Assembly (NCBI GenBank): GCA_040437565.1
Contig: JBDOQK010000064.1
Location: forward strand, 124,001-188,000
Length of the DNA: 64,000 nucleotides
Direction: 5' to 3'
Origin: Albugo candida
Taxonomy: Eukaryota > Oomycota > Peronosporomycetes > Albuginales
Position 1 is the first letter of the stretch. Every line of letters begins with the position of its first letter. The notes under the pieces were generated by a model that was not told where the DNA came from, searched no databases, and saw only the letters and a list, made by a program, of their open reading frames with translations. The position numbers and the translations under genes are program-made. Shown piece by piece: positions 12,116 to 23,668 of this stretch.

Positions 12116-12711
12116 CCCCCGCCTTTTCTTTGATCAGCCCCCACCCTTCATAAATTAATAGACTGATTGGAAATCGTGGCTTCTGATTGGTCTAAATTGA
12201 TACAATATAAGGTGTTTGTACGCTGATTGTGCTGGCACCAGTTACATCTCAGGTCATCTACTCTCAGTGGATTTAGTAGCTCGCCTTGCCTGCGAAGGCC
12301 AGCTTGCTTTCATTGTTTAGCAAAATGCGAAGCAGCGGCTGTAGTCAAAACGCAGCCTGATTTCATGCTCTCAGAGGTGATGAGAAAGATTCTAGTAGCA
12401 GGTATGCGCACAGCTCATCGCAGTACCAGCATCGGCTTAGTGTCAAGGGTTGTAGACTTTGACTAAGTGCAAGTAATTGCAACCACGTATCATTAAGTGC
12501 AACGAACTACAGCTTCAATTCACTTGTGACATCTACATTGGGCTATTCTTGCGCCCATGCTTTCGATCATCAAGTGATACCACTGTCTCCTAATGATTTT
12601 GATCCGCATTGGTGGCTGGTACACCAAAAGAACCAACACCACATGCAGCGGTAGATTTACATATAGACCTAAATTAAATAATACAAAATTTGTAGAAACC
12701 AATTTTTTTAC
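12116..12711. other. Intergenic, nothing seen
   Basis: About 600 bp between the orphan gene and the ceramide-synthase-like fragment. AT-rich, with no supported frame. Confidence 0.4.
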
Positions 12712-13343
12712 ATGTCTTTTAGTTTACCAAACAAAACGCAAAGTATTTTGGCAGCACATTTTCAGAAAGATAGTGATGAAATGGAAAACAAGCTGAGATG
12801 GGAATATTTTGGTTACTGGCTGCAAAGTATCGACTTTCTTCTCAACCTCACGAATCATCACTATAGTGTCAAGCGTAGAGACAATGCAGAAATGATCGTT
12901 CATCATGTGACCACTATAACACTGATGATGTCCTCGTACGCATTCGATTTCACCCGAATTGGCCTTTGTGCACTTATCATACACGACGTGAACGACCNNN
13001 NNNNNNNNNNNNNNNNNNNNNNNNNNNNNNNNNNNNNNNNNNNNNNNNNNNNNNNNNNNNNNNNNNNNNNNNNNNNNNNNNNNNNNNNNNNNNNNNNTAT
13101 TTTGGTTACTGGCTGCAAAGTATCGACTTTCTTCTCAACCTCACGAATCATCACTATAGTGTCAAGCGTAGAGACAATGCAGAAATGATCGTTCATCATG
13201 TGACCACTATAACACTGATGATGTCCTCGTACGCATTCGATTTCACCCGAATTGGCCTTTGTGCACTTATCATACACGACGTGAACGACCGTCTACCAGT
13301 GACCAACTTGTTTGCTTCTCCTGGGTGCGCTATTCTTGCATAG
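12712..13343 (+). pseudogene. Truncated LAG1/TLC ceramide-synthase-like fragment
   Basis: After removing the assembly overlap, about 95 residues match the conserved core of LAG1/ceramide synthases: KRRDNAEMIVHHVTT (family R-K-D-x-x-E-M-x-x-H-H-x-x-T), SSYAFDFTRIGL, and LIIHDVND (family H-D-x-x-D). The paired His and the HD motif are the acyl-CoA-dependent active-site signature. Upstream transmembrane segments are missing, and after HDVND the sequence leaves the family and stops at 13343. I read it as a gene fragment and not a working enzyme; the intact gene would be elsewhere. Confidence 0.65.
12805..13290. repeat. Assembly gap 12998-13097 with 193-bp overlapping flanks
   Basis: 12805-12997 equals 13098-13290. 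It duplicates the ceramide-synthase core artificially. Confidence 0.9.
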
Positions 13344-13699
13344 CTACCTGCTATACAAGGCCAGTGATTGTTGTGACTGAAGATGGATCTGGAACTTCCT
13401 ATATGCCCTATACCACAGTAGCAAATGAAAAAAAAGATGACATTTTTATATGTAAAAAGTAATAATTGGCAAGCTGTTAAACTGCACTTAGATGCAATAG
13501 GCTTCTGTACCCCAGTGAGCTCAAACCTGATTGTGTTGTGAAGGAACACCGGATTGGAGCCGCGATGTACGACTTGTGTGGCAGTACCGCTTCACCAATT
13601 AGTTAGAAATGGAAAATTACTTATTTATTTGGGGACTTTAGGATTTAATAGCACTTTTTCAAAAAGGGAGCCGCAATGGCCACAGACAATTAATTTAAT
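13344..13699. other. Intergenic, nothing seen
   Basis: Short stretch between the ceramide-synthase-like fragment and the left end of the MULE. No supported feature. Confidence 0.4.
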
Positions 13700-13783
13700 C
13701 AATCACAGCTCACAAAATTGAATTGTTGCTAAGTATGCCAGCCAATCAGGTCACTTGTACGCTTTTATACACAAGCTCATTCA
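13700..13783 (+). repeat. Left terminal inverted repeat of the MULE
   Basis: Begins CAATCACAGCTCAC. About 75 of 84 positions pair with the reverse complement of 16706-16789, counted by eye. Confidence 0.85.
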
Positions 13784-14182
13784 CTAGATATCCGCAGCAC
13801 TCTCAGCAGGCACGGACATGGAGCAGCAGCAGAACGAGCAATTCACCGCGCGGAAGACCATGGAAGAACATATGAATGTGGTAGCTGTTGCAAATGGCTG
13901 TGGAATCGTCACCAAGTCCTCAAACAGGCAACGAGATAGAGGACAAGTTGTTCCTACAAATGCGGTTGTGAAGGCGTAGATCGAAACCGTCACGGACTTG
14001 TCCAAGAAACAAGGATTCGGAAGGCGAAAGGCAGTGCACTAATTGACTGTCCTTTCAAAGGTGTTGGGCAGGAGTCGAAAGGTAAAGCCACGCATCATGG
14101 TTGAATGAGTTCACCGAGAATTCAACGTTCTCATTAACAATCTTCTCCCAATTACAGACGGCACCTGGTCCTTTACAATTGC

Positions 14183-15764
14183 ATGCAACGAGATAAATAC
14201 GAACATTCCTCCACCAGGACCGCTCATCCCGTTCACACTCGCATCTCGGAGTCTCAAGAGGAAGCAATTGCTGGACTCTTTCAGTCCGGTTTGAAGGCTA
14301 GGCAGGTTCAAACCATCATGCTAGAGCAAGGCCAGCAATTGCAACTCACTAAGCGAAAGCTCTGGAATTTAAAGCAAAAGAATGCAATCGGGAAACTCGA
14401 TGGACGAACTTCAATGGATATGCTGTTCGAAACCTTCACGGAATTTGGGTTGGAAATGAATATCGAGAAAAGTTCCGATGCGTGCATCACACATTTGTTC
14501 TTCGCTCATTCAAAGAATGCGGAGCTCTTAAGGAAGAACCGTGACGTCTTGTTGCTAGATTGCACCTATAAAGCAAGCAAGACGAGATTTCCTTTGCTCC
14601 ACGTTGTTGGACATACCATGCTATAGTCCACGTTCTTGGCGGCCTTCGTTCTCATGAAGAACGAGGATGCTGACTCGTGTGTTACCGCCATCAGCTTCTT
14701 ACGACGACTTTTCCACGCCGACCATCAACCGAAAGTATTCGTTGTTGACCGAGAGCTTGCTCTCATGAACGCTTTGCGGAGAATTTTTCCTTTGGCAACT
14801 ATCCTACTTTGCATTTGGCACATTGAGAAGAACGTCGTCGCCAAATGCAAGATTTTTTTACTGGAAAGAATGATGAGTGGATTGCATTTTCGAAGGATTG
14901 GAGATCGGTAACTTGCCATTTGTTGTTTGTGATCAGTAATTTTCAGTCATGTTCTAAGTTATTCCCTGTTTTGCAGGTGGTTTACTCAAGCACGATCGCG
15001 GAGTTTAATGAAAATTGGGAAATGGTCCAGCTCATATGGACAGAACGCTACACGGAATATGTGGAGTATCTAGCCAAGACGTGGATCGATCCCCACAAGG
15101 AGAAATCGTNNNNNNNNNNNNNNNNNNNNNNNNNNNNNNNNNNNNNNNNNNNNNNNNNNNNNNNNNNNNNNNNNNNNNNNNNNNNNNNNNNNNNNNNNNN
15201 NNNNNNNNNGGATGCTGACTCGTGTGTTACCGCCATCAGCTTCTTACGACGACTTTTCCACGCCGACCATCAACCGAAAGTATTCGTTGTTGACCGAGAG
15301 CTTGCTCTCATGAACGCTTTGCGGAGAATTTTTCCTTTGGCAACTATCCTACTTTGCATTTGGCACATTGAGAAGAACGTCGTCGCCAAATGCAAGATTT
15401 TTTTACTGGAAAGAATGATGAGTGGATTGCATTTTCGAAGGATTGGAGATCGGTAACTTGCCATTTGTTGTTTGTGATCAGTAATTTTCAGTCATGTTCT
15501 AAGTTATTCCCTGTTTTGCAGGTGGTTTACTCAAGCACGATCGCGGAGTTTAATGAAAATTGGGAAATGGTCCAGCTCATATGGACAGAACGCTACACGG
15601 AATATGTGGAGTATCTAGCCAAGACGTGGATCGATCCCCACAAGGAGAAATCGTTCGAGCATGGACGAGTGAAAGAGTTCATCGCAAGCAGCATGGAAAA
15701 TCTGTTTGGGTGTTGTGAGCGGATAGTTCAGTCCATAAAAGCTTTCACATCGAATTCACCATAG
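14183..15764 (+). pseudogene. MULE transposase remains
   Basis: Three open pieces give the transposase core: a helical region and first Asp (14183-14626, DCTYK), second Asp and WHIEKN (14636-14911), and after the intron-like segment VVYSSTIAEFNENW to SIKAFTSNSP (ending 15764). Stop codons and a homopolymer frameshift separate them. The piece between gap edges is present twice because of the assembly overlap. MULE transposases cut and paste DNA with DDE chemistry; this one cannot be made intact as read. Confidence 0.75.
14665..15654. repeat. Assembly gap 15110-15209 with 445-bp overlapping flanks
   Basis: 14665-15109 equals 15210-15654, both ending at the N run inside the MULE. Confidence 0.9.
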
Positions 15765-16705
15765 AACTGGCGAAGTAGCAAATGAAAATTATACCTTTCT
15801 CGCAGCCGACCCCACGTGGTGACATTTTTGAACATATCGACCGGAAGATCTCTTTTTACGCCCTTCGGAAAGTATTTGAACAGGTTAATTTATAATATTC
15901 CTTTCTTCCTACGTGTTTTTCCAATCACTAAAGCTTCGCAATGACAGCTGGAAAAAAGCTCGACGTCTAATGGCAACTGGCGCGAAGCCATGCTCTTCTA
16001 CTTTTGCTACCATCTAGGGGATACCTTGCAAGCAACAGTTGCGGCAGATCATCGCAAGCGGGAGGAGGCTTGAATTGAGCGATTCGATGTTCATTGGCAC
16101 CTTCATCAATATTCTTCAGTACGGCCTCCAGTTGCAGCCCACTCAGATGATGCTCTGCTATTCCTTTTAGAAATGTTACGCGACAATTTCAGCAACCTAC
16201 CCTGACACCAGAAAGAGGCAGTCTTGGACGATCTGGAAGAGGTATCACAGATATTTCCGGGTGACTGGCTATTTTCCGTTTGATATTTCAATGGGTACTA
16301 ACGCTGTTTAAATAAGCAGACGCCACAAGTCCTCAGAGAGCCGGAGGTTGCTCGAACGAGAAGAAGACCAAGTGGAACAAGCAACAAAACCACGACGCGA
16401 TGAGACCCTTCTCAATTTAAATACGTGGAGGGGATGTCTCCCAGGAAGAGGAAGGCGCCGACGTGCGATGCTTGTCATCAAACGGAACACCGACGTTCAT
16501 CTGCAGCGCGCCCCGTCAATGCACAGAGCCGAAGTCAATATCTAGTAGCAGTCGAACGTCATCCCATCGAAGATTCTCAACATCAACAGCCACCTTTCCA
16601 ACATCCTACTCCTTGGAGTATCTACTATTGACCTACCACATATAGATATCAGAAAAAAAAACGTACCTACGCGAGGACAATATAAACGAAAACAGCGTAA
16701 GAAAC

Positions 16706-16789
16706 GAATGAGCTCGTGAATAAAAGTAGACAAGTGACCTGATTGGCTGGCGTACTTAGCAAGAATTAAATTTTGTGAGCTGTGATTGT
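16706..16789 (-). repeat. Right terminal inverted repeat of the MULE
   Basis: Reverse complement of the left repeat, with about nine differences in 84. The outer end reads GAGCTGTGATTG. Confidence 0.85.
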
Positions 16790-16987
16790 TCAGATTATAG
16801 CGGATTACGCATCACGACGTTTATGTGTCGTGAAAAAGGGAAACTTGCATAGGCAATGGTCTTCGAACTATCTGGACGGAGCGATCAGTTGATGTGGGAA
16901 TTTATACATTCATTCTCAACATTGTTTTTAACTCTTAATTTCACTTTCCATTTTTAAGCACTGAGAAGTAGTTGTGCTTTCGTTGCA

Positions 16988-17326
16988 AGTTATGAGCCCA
17001 AACACATTAGCTCCCAATGACATCCTCACGGATGACAACTATTTCATGTGGTAATTAAATGCGCGCATGACCCTCGCGCGCAAAGACCTGTTGAATCACT
17101 TCATGATCAAGTCAGAGCCCGTAGTGCTGCAGGAGAATCCCGAAGGCTTTGTCTGTGCTGGTGAAGCTGCTCTCTCCAACCTATCAGTGTATGGTTCGGG
17201 AATGTGAGTCGGCTATTGAGGCGTGGGAGGTTCTTAAGACGTTCTTTGCGAAGAAAAACTTACACAACCGAGTGCAACTTCGAAAGCAATTACATGAGTT
17301 TGTGATGCAGACTGGTGCCGGTCTTA
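16988..17326 (+). mobile_element. Copia (Ty1/copia) LTR retrotransposon fossil, gag portion
   Basis: The segment reads as the N-terminal gag (UBN2/Retrotran_gag_2) of a copia element, with the typical opening (LTDDNYFMW-like) and the conserved helix around AIEAWEVLKTFF. It is broken and stops at the assembly gap 17327-17426, across which no overlap is seen. Long terminal repeats were not identified, so neither the ends nor the age can be given. A possible integrase-like trace on the opposite strand (17640-18025) may belong to another fragment. Confidence 0.65.
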
Positions 17327-17426
17327 NNNNNNNNNNNNNNNNNNNNNNNNNNNNNNNNNNNNNNNNNNNNNNNNNNNNNNNNNNNNNNNNNNNNNNNNNN
17401 NNNNNNNNNNNNNNNNNNNNNNNNNN
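17327..17426. other. Assembly gap without overlapping flanks
   Basis: 100 N. No shared sequence is seen across it, so the real distance is unknown. Confidence 0.85.
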
Positions 17427-19205
17427 TGAAAAAGTGGCGCATGTTCCCTATTTATTTTTCAGAAAAGTTAAGGGAGTAATAATGCAGTTTAACTCTTAAA
17501 TGAATATATCATTGCAAAAATTTTGTGGGGATATCAATACCCTAAAAATATTGAAAAATTTGGATGCATGGTAGGAATTTACAAAATTGATTTGATTGCA
17601 GTCTTATACAAAGGGCCCTACTTTTACGAATTTAGCACATTCGGAACAGCTCTTCTTATGTACATTCTCCGAGCTTCCGACATAATTAGCGCCATTGATT
17701 GTTCTACTTTGGCTCTGTACAGTGTTTGTGTGTTTTGGTGCGATCGATGTGTTGACTGGAACTGTTTTGAATTAAGCCAAACTCTGATATCTTGAATGTC
17801 GTGCCGAATGAAACATACCTTGGAAACGAATGTGCTGGACCGGATGGGGATGATAGGTTTTGTTTCCAAAGCAGCATATGCATGCTGGATAGGTGTGCCT
17901 GGCAGGATGAATGGACGAAATCGATTAAAAAAACTTCGTTGGTACACGAGTTTGTGGTAAATAGACAGGGAAAAATGAAGAAGCCGACATTCTGTTCTGA
18001 TCAAAAGCTCGGATGCAATCACCATATTCTATTGCAGAATTTTGACAGTCAAGCACATCCTGGTCTGATTCTTGGTAGATTTTTGGGTGAATTAGTCAGC
18101 GCATCACAAACCTTGACAATCATCATATATATTGCAAAGACAACTCTGCTGGTGTCTCTAGTATTTATTTACGCCTCCTTATGAAATACGTATCAAAACC
18201 AAGACAATCGTACACTGACCAATCCTCTGAGAAGGAAGATAAGAATTACGTTCACTGAAAACTCAACGAAGGATGGCTGTTCTTGTGATCGAGCTTGCAG
18301 CTCAAACGTAGTATCAATGACGTAAACTTGACTGATCAGAGCCTTGAACTACTGGACGATGCCACACTCCTGCCGAGAAGCGTTGGGTTCGTGAAGGAGT
18401 GCTTCTTCAAGGACAAAGAATACTACTGCTAAATTCACTGATGGTGCCTTCCTTGTAAGACTAAGGATACGCTCGAATCAGCTCGACTGATCCGATCTCA
18501 TTTCAATATACATTGTTNNNNNNNNNNNNNNNNNNNNNNNNNNNNNNNNNNNNNNNNNNNNNNNNNNNNNNNNNNNNNNNNNNNNNNNNNNNNNNNNNNN
18601 NNNNNNNNNNNNNNNNNCTTGTAAGACTAAGGATACGCTCGAATCAGCTCGACTGATCCGATCTCATTTCAATATACATTGTTTAAGAACCAGAGGTAAA
18701 AGTATTAAAAAAACGAAGCCTGTCGTACTGCTTTCCATGGTTGTTATGGCTAGCTATCAATCCTATCTCCTGCACATAATAACTCCAGTAGATCGGCTTT
18801 TTGAGAAAGCTGTTGCCCGACTGTCTTGAGTATGTGAGCTACCACAATACAAGTTTGAAGAATAGATACCAAGTGCAGCCCATTATCTTAAATCAGGTAG
18901 TCGCTTTTCTAGTATGTTGTTCAGTATGTCTTGCAATGCAAGAGGCACTAGGAGCTCCTGATTTCTCTAAGTGTAGATGTCAAGCCGCACGATTTTCGCG
19001 AATGGTAGGCATTCAGTCTAGCATCAATCTCAATGTTAAGCACGTTCCATCATGATTGACTTCAACTAACGCGCTGCTTGTCAAAACCGTCGACGCAAGC
19101 TAATGTGAGAAATGCCAGAACGATCGGATCGCAAGGAAGGGAGAAACTGATGACAGATATATTCTTCCAAGCAAAACACGTTTATTTCATGCCCAATATG
19201 ACATT
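17427..19205. other. Non-genic stretch with possible copia trace
   Basis: Minus-strand 17640-18025 is open for 133 codons and contains KVCFIRHDIQDIRVWLNSK, which faintly recalls the copia integrase tail (CxFxGY...KGYRVW). I treat this as a possible fossil only. The remainder holds no supported gene. Confidence 0.25.
18452..18683. repeat. Assembly gap 18518-18617 with 66-bp overlapping flanks
   Basis: 18452-18517 equals 18618-18683. Confidence 0.9.
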
Positions 19206-20195
19206 TTAATTCTTACAGCGACTGCTAGTTGCATAGGAAGGCTCACCAGGTCCAAAATCTGTGTCTGTAAAAAGATGACATTTTCTTTTTTTGAAATAGT
19301 ACATCAAAGCACGGTACCATGGCATTTATTTGACGGCAAAATGTCTCCTCTGCTTTTGCTTCCACGAAACAAGTTTGATGATTCAGATATGTCAACCGCC
19401 TGATTTTTTCCAACTTGTCAACAGCTTCATCATTCTTTTCCCTTTGCGACGATTTTCTTCCGTCGCGATAATCGCCTCAATCGTCTGCGTCCAAGCTTCA
19501 GCCTAATATTGCCGTTCTGTATTCTTTCGCGCTGTTCACTGCTCAAAATGATTTCCAAAACGCTCTATTTAGGAGACTTCAATGTCTCGTATCCACTCGA
19601 AAATTGCAATGCATTTATTTGCGTCTCAACACAAAACATCTCGGCACTCACGTCCTTATTTTTAAGTCTTGAATACATCGTACGCGTACACTCTACTTTT
19701 CGGTCGAGCGTTCTGAACTTGTAAGCTGTTTTGCGTTCGTTCAAATTGCGGGGACAATCTTTTGACTTTTCACGTTCGAATCGCGTCGTGAATGTCTTGC
19801 TTTTACTAAAACAAATATCTCCCATTTCAGTCCATTTGCTCCATTGTCGTAGCACAGGTGAAACACACCAGAACAGATGCGATCTCATGTCAACTTGCGA
19901 CATATTCTTTTGGCTTATCGACTGTCTCTTACAACTCGCACTTTCACATAAAACTCGCTGACTGGAAGGACTTATGTTTACTTTCTCAAATCGCTTCGTA
20001 TAAAAAGGCAATGTTTTCTTGTTGCCAAAATCCGGCTGCTTCCATTTCTTCACACTTTGAGAATTCGCTCTGAAGCATACGAGGGAAATAGAGACGCTGA
20101 GCTTCTCGTTTGCATGTGGAGGCTGGCTCAAGCTGTACCTCTTCACCGTGATAAAAGCATTCCAGAAGTACAAGCTTGCATGACAAGATCATCAT
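19206..20195 (-). pseudogene. Decayed gene of unknown family
   Basis: On the minus strand, coding-like sequence changes frame repeatedly. One block reads TQTIEAIIATEENRRKG, then, one base off after an A run, NDEAVDKLEKIRRL and VEAKAEETFCRQINAMV. After another A run it reads HLFTDTDFGPGEPSY and stops at 19206, followed by an AATAAA signal. Two in-frame stops lie upstream of the first block. A separate 202-codon frame (19565-20173) and a block with EEMEAAGFWQQENIAFLYEA (about 20000-20190) may be its 5' part. The homopolymer indels could be sequencing errors, but the stops argue for a real pseudogene. No family recognised. Confidence 0.35.
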
Positions 20196-20229
20196 CCGGA
20201 GTTCTCGCGGCCCGACTCTTTCCTAATTG

Positions 20230-20391
20230 CTCGCATAATTCGAAACTTTTACAAAAAAAGNNNNNNNNNNNNNNNNNNNNNNNNNNNNNNNNNNNNNNNN
20301 NNNNNNNNNNNNNNNNNNNNNNNNNNNNNNNNNNNNNNNNNNNNNNNNNNNNNNNNNNNNCTCGCATAATTCGAAACTTTTACAAAAAAAG
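20230..20391. repeat. Assembly gap 20261-20360 with 31-bp overlapping flanks
   Basis: 20230-20260 equals 20361-20391, just upstream of the DUF4954-like gene. Confidence 0.9.
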
Positions 20392-20418
20392 ACTGTCAAA
20401 TTGCATGCAATAATCGCA

Positions 20419-22728
20419 ATGGTGCAAGTATCTGTGACAACGTCGTCCTTCCTGCAAGAAATCACAGCAGCAAACCAGCATTTCCAATCGGCTCATACAT
20501 TCGCAAATAGTTTCACGCTGGAATATCAGTCTACAATTACTTATTATCGTCTTACAGAAGAGGAAATCGAGGATCTAAAACAGAAAAATAACACTGCTGA
20601 AAATTGGAATCAAATCCTAAAGCTATCAGATGCAAAACTTCGTGTCGATCGAATCCAGTCTTGCTCGTTTCACGGATTCGTAGTTCTCGGTACATCGTCG
20701 CCAATTGACAATACACGCTATAAGTAGTTTTTTAGGAGATTTTGGAAGCAGCTGCGAAATGGTTGACGGTGTGCGTTTCCCCAGTGGCTGTTATAATTCA
20801 GCAATCAGCCACTCAATCATTTTGGATGACGCACTAATTCGGGACACTATCTTATTGCATCACACACTACTTCAGCCAAAAGCGATCGTTATTCGATGTG
20901 GAATACTGGGGAATAAATCTGACACACAAACGACAAAACATACTTTTGGAAATGGGCTGAGGATTAATTTGGGTGCTGAAACGGGAGGAAGAAACCTCAC
21001 AATAGTGGCTGATTTGACGTTTGAATGTAAGTGTGTAGCTCTGTCAACGTGATCGTCTCACATAATTTATAGTGGCGGCGATCTTGACAGAAAAAGGAGG
21101 TATAGAGCATGACGAGCTCCAAAAAAGCTATACAAAGCAAACGGAAGAGTATATGAGTGTCTTTGATCCGAGTGTATCGAGAATCATCATTGGAGAGGGA
21201 GCTCAAGTCTTATTCTGCTCGAGGCTGGAAGGATGTTTTATTGGCTCTAGAGCTGTGGTTGAGAATTCAGCGCTGTATAATGTCACGCTCTTATCAAATG
21301 AAAAAGAACCATCGTCTATTTCCGGCAATTCGATTGTGCGAGACTCTATTGTGCAATGGAACAGCACAATCGAATCGATGAGTTTTGTTGAGAGATGCTT
21401 ACTTTGTGACTCGTGTCGAGTGGAACGGAAAGGCATCGTGAAAGATAGCGTTCTTGGACCCAATTCATGCATTGCTGAAGGAGAAGTAACGTCGAGCCTC
21501 GTGGGGCCTTTTGTTGGATTTCATCATCAATCTCTACTTATCGCAGCAATCTGGCCCCAAGGACGAGGAAATGTGGCATATGGAGCGAATATTGGGAGTA
21601 ATCATACCTTACGCCTTCCTGACCAAGAGCTCTTTCCTGGAGAGGGGATGTTTTTTGGATTAGGTGTGAACATCAAATATCCCACCAATTTTATTCAGGC
21701 GCCTTACTCTGTGATCGCCTCGGGGGTATGTACCCACCCACAACGTATGGAGTTTCCTTTCTCGCTCATTGGAGCTCCAAGACAAATACTTGAGGGACTA
21801 TCGCCGGCTTTGAATGAGATTTCGCCGGGGTACGTAGGCAGTAAGAAATTGCTTGATAGTTACTAACGAACACATGTTAGCTGGGTTCTGAAACACAGCC
21901 TATTCACAATTCTGAGAGCTCAAACCAAATTTAAGACGCGGAACAAGTCGGAAAGGATGAAAAAAGCCTCCACCGAAATTCTTTACAATCGTGCAGACTT
22001 GGTTTCTATTATGAAAAGTAAGCATTTACATTACGAAACTCAAGCTTATATTCGCACACAGCTGCTAGGGAACGACTTCAGCATGCTCCGGCTAAGTTGA
22101 CTGCTCCAAAGCACTTCTATACGAACGCAACAGTACCGGGATTGGGCTCCAATTACATGACTGAGAAATCACGTGTCTCGGCCATCAACACATACACTTA
22201 TTTCATTCGATTGTGCGCATTGGAAGCTCTTCTTCGTCTACTTGAGCTGAACGGACCGTTGATGGGTAATATTCGGTCGATCGGTACATTTATGGCATCA
22301 AAGCCTAAGATGTCTTCTAGGTACGTTGCAAACTTGAGCTTTTTTATCTCTCTCATACGTTTGTATTAGCGACTCTGAGCTTTTAGCAGTTTTAGTGTCC
22401 GAATTCAAAAACGAGACGTTTGTAGGAGACTGTTTGCAGGAATTGGGTGTCAAGTCTGATGAGATTGCGCGACAAGTGGAGAACGAGATCAAAAGAGATG
22501 AAGCACGAGGTCTTGAGATAATTCCTTCGTACACGGCCGTCCACACAGCTGCCGATAAAGAGAAGACGGTGGAGGACGCTTACAGGTGAGCTTTGTAACT
22601 CACCTTTGACCAGATGGTGGCGTTAATCTCGCTTCAGGAATGCTGAAAGGATCAAGCATCGAATTGAGGTCGCGTTACGACAAATTGGATGCGTTAATGA
22701 ATGTTTGCCGAATGTTGATTGCACGTAA
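20419..22728 (+). CDS. DUF4954-like left-handed beta-helix protein, 7 exons
   Basis: Exons 20419-20689, 20736-21026, 21073-21829, 21881-22017, 22062-22320, 22370-22585 and 22638-22728 join in frame to 673 residues. All introns are GT-AG of 44-52 bp, and the third contains TACTAAC. The N-terminus (YYRLTEEEIEDLKQKNNTAENW) fits the start of DUF4954. The middle (about 100-440) has imperfect hexapeptide repeats (SRLEGCFIGSRAVVENSALYN, SIVRDSIVQWNSTI) expected of a left-handed parallel beta-helix like sugar-nucleotide or acyl transferases. The C-terminal third is helical. The biochemical role of this family is not known to me. The start is the first in-frame ATG. The stop lies 14 bp before the next gene's ATG. 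Confidence 0.75.
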
Positions 22729-22742
22729 GACATTATCCCGCA

Positions 22743-23668
22743 ATGGCGACCAAAATGTATGGAATGTTGAGATACTCGAATTCATTATACATGACACATA
22801 GTATCGTCTTTATAGCGCAATGAATCAATTAATAATGAAATACTTTGTGGATAAAGGTTTCTACGATATAGCGGAGGCATTTTGCCGGGAATCACAGACA
22901 AAACGCAAGTAAATTGCTGTGTTGATTCTTGCCGAATGGATGTTTCCTGAAGGATCAAATACTAGCCGATGTGAGTTTGGATGCAGTACAAATGCGCATG
23001 GAAATTCAGGAAGCTCTACTTTTGGGAAACATTTCATCAGCGCGAGTCAAATTGGCCGAAATTGATGCGAATGTGCGTGAAGCTCCAAGCTTTCCTCTCT
23101 GAACTGAAATGGTGCCCTTCGTAGCTTCTTCGTGAGCCAGCAAGCACCATCAACTTTATGCTCAACAAACAGCAATTCATTGAGATTCTTCGGACTGGAG
23201 ACGTCACAAAGGCTTTAGATTTTGCTGTCGGGTCTCTTGCTCCATTAGGCGAGCATAATGTACGTGAAGCTGTGAAAGAATGCTCTCAAAGAGAGCCTGT
23301 ATTTAGAACATTTTTTAGGAAGTATGGTTGCAGGAGCTCGAACAGACGATGGCTCTGCTGGCCCTCCGAGATGATTTACAGCTCTCGCAACACTTTTTGT
23401 TGAGTCAGGAACAACGTCTCAAAGTGGCGGATAAAATAAATCGACTGATTTTGACGACACAAGAAAAGAAAGCTGGTACGTTGATGCATTTGGATATGTG
23501 CAAGTCTCACGGAGAGCATTGTCAGCGTCGACAACGTTGCCGACACTGCTCCAGCAATTTCAATACATGAGTCAGCAGTTGAATAACAGCTCAAAAAAGT
23601 TGGCGGCTTCATCGGAACGCGACATTATTGGAGGCGATGTTTCATCCAATGACGAAAAATCTGGTTGA
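22743..23668 (+). CDS. GID8: GID8-like LisH/CTLH/CRA protein, 6 exons
   Basis: Exons 22743-22756, 22816-22904, 22966-23072, 23125-23259, 23319-23475 and 23526-23668 give 214 residues, the usual GID8 size. LisH is at about 7-35 (MNQLIMKYFVDKGFYDIAEAF), CTLH at about 45-105 (EIQEALLLGNISSARVKLAEI, INFMLNKQQFIEILRTGDV), and CRA at about 115-170 (ELEQTMALLALRDDL). GID8 is the scaffold subunit that helps dimerise the GID/CTLH E3 ubiquitin ligase, which degrades gluconeogenic and other enzymes. Intron 2 must be a GC-AG intron (C|GCAAGTAAAT...ACTAG); the nearby GT site gives a stop. An alternative start is ATG 22820. The tail is serine-rich. Confidence 0.8.
22905..22965 (+). other. GC-AG intron in the GID8-like gene
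   Basis: The 61-bp intron has donor GCAAGTAAAT and acceptor AAATACTAG. Using it joins ESQTK to PDVSLDAV in frame, exactly where GID8 proteins align. The GT four bases downstream with the AG at 22952 leads straight to a stop. Confidence 0.65.

Larger units (their letters stand above)
13700..16789 (+). mobile_element. Mutator-like (MULE) DNA transposon, broken
   Basis: Bounded by 84-bp terminal inverted repeats and containing MULE transposase remains. In order: a decayed FAR1-type zinc-finger stretch (about 13.8-14.17 kb, GCGIVTKSSNRQR, CPFKGVG), a helical linker, then the DDE domain (DVLLLDCTYKASK, VVDRELALMNALRRIFP, LLCIWHIEKNV). An intron-like GT-AG segment lies at about 14910-14977. A T-run at about 14851 shifts the frame between the WHIEKN part and the following WIAFSKDW part, and several stops are present, so the copy is inactive. 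The true length is about 2.5 kb after removing the gap and its overlap. No clear target-site duplication was found. Confidence 0.8.

Noticed and set aside
17640-18025. Copia integrase-like trace on the minus strand as a firm element
   Set aside because: Only one short block matches, and no ends or other parts were found. Kept as a possible fossil trace.
19565-20173. 202-codon minus-strand frame as an intact gene
   Set aside because: Its composition is not clearly coding, and neighbouring coding-like blocks lie in other frames. Treated as part of a decayed gene.
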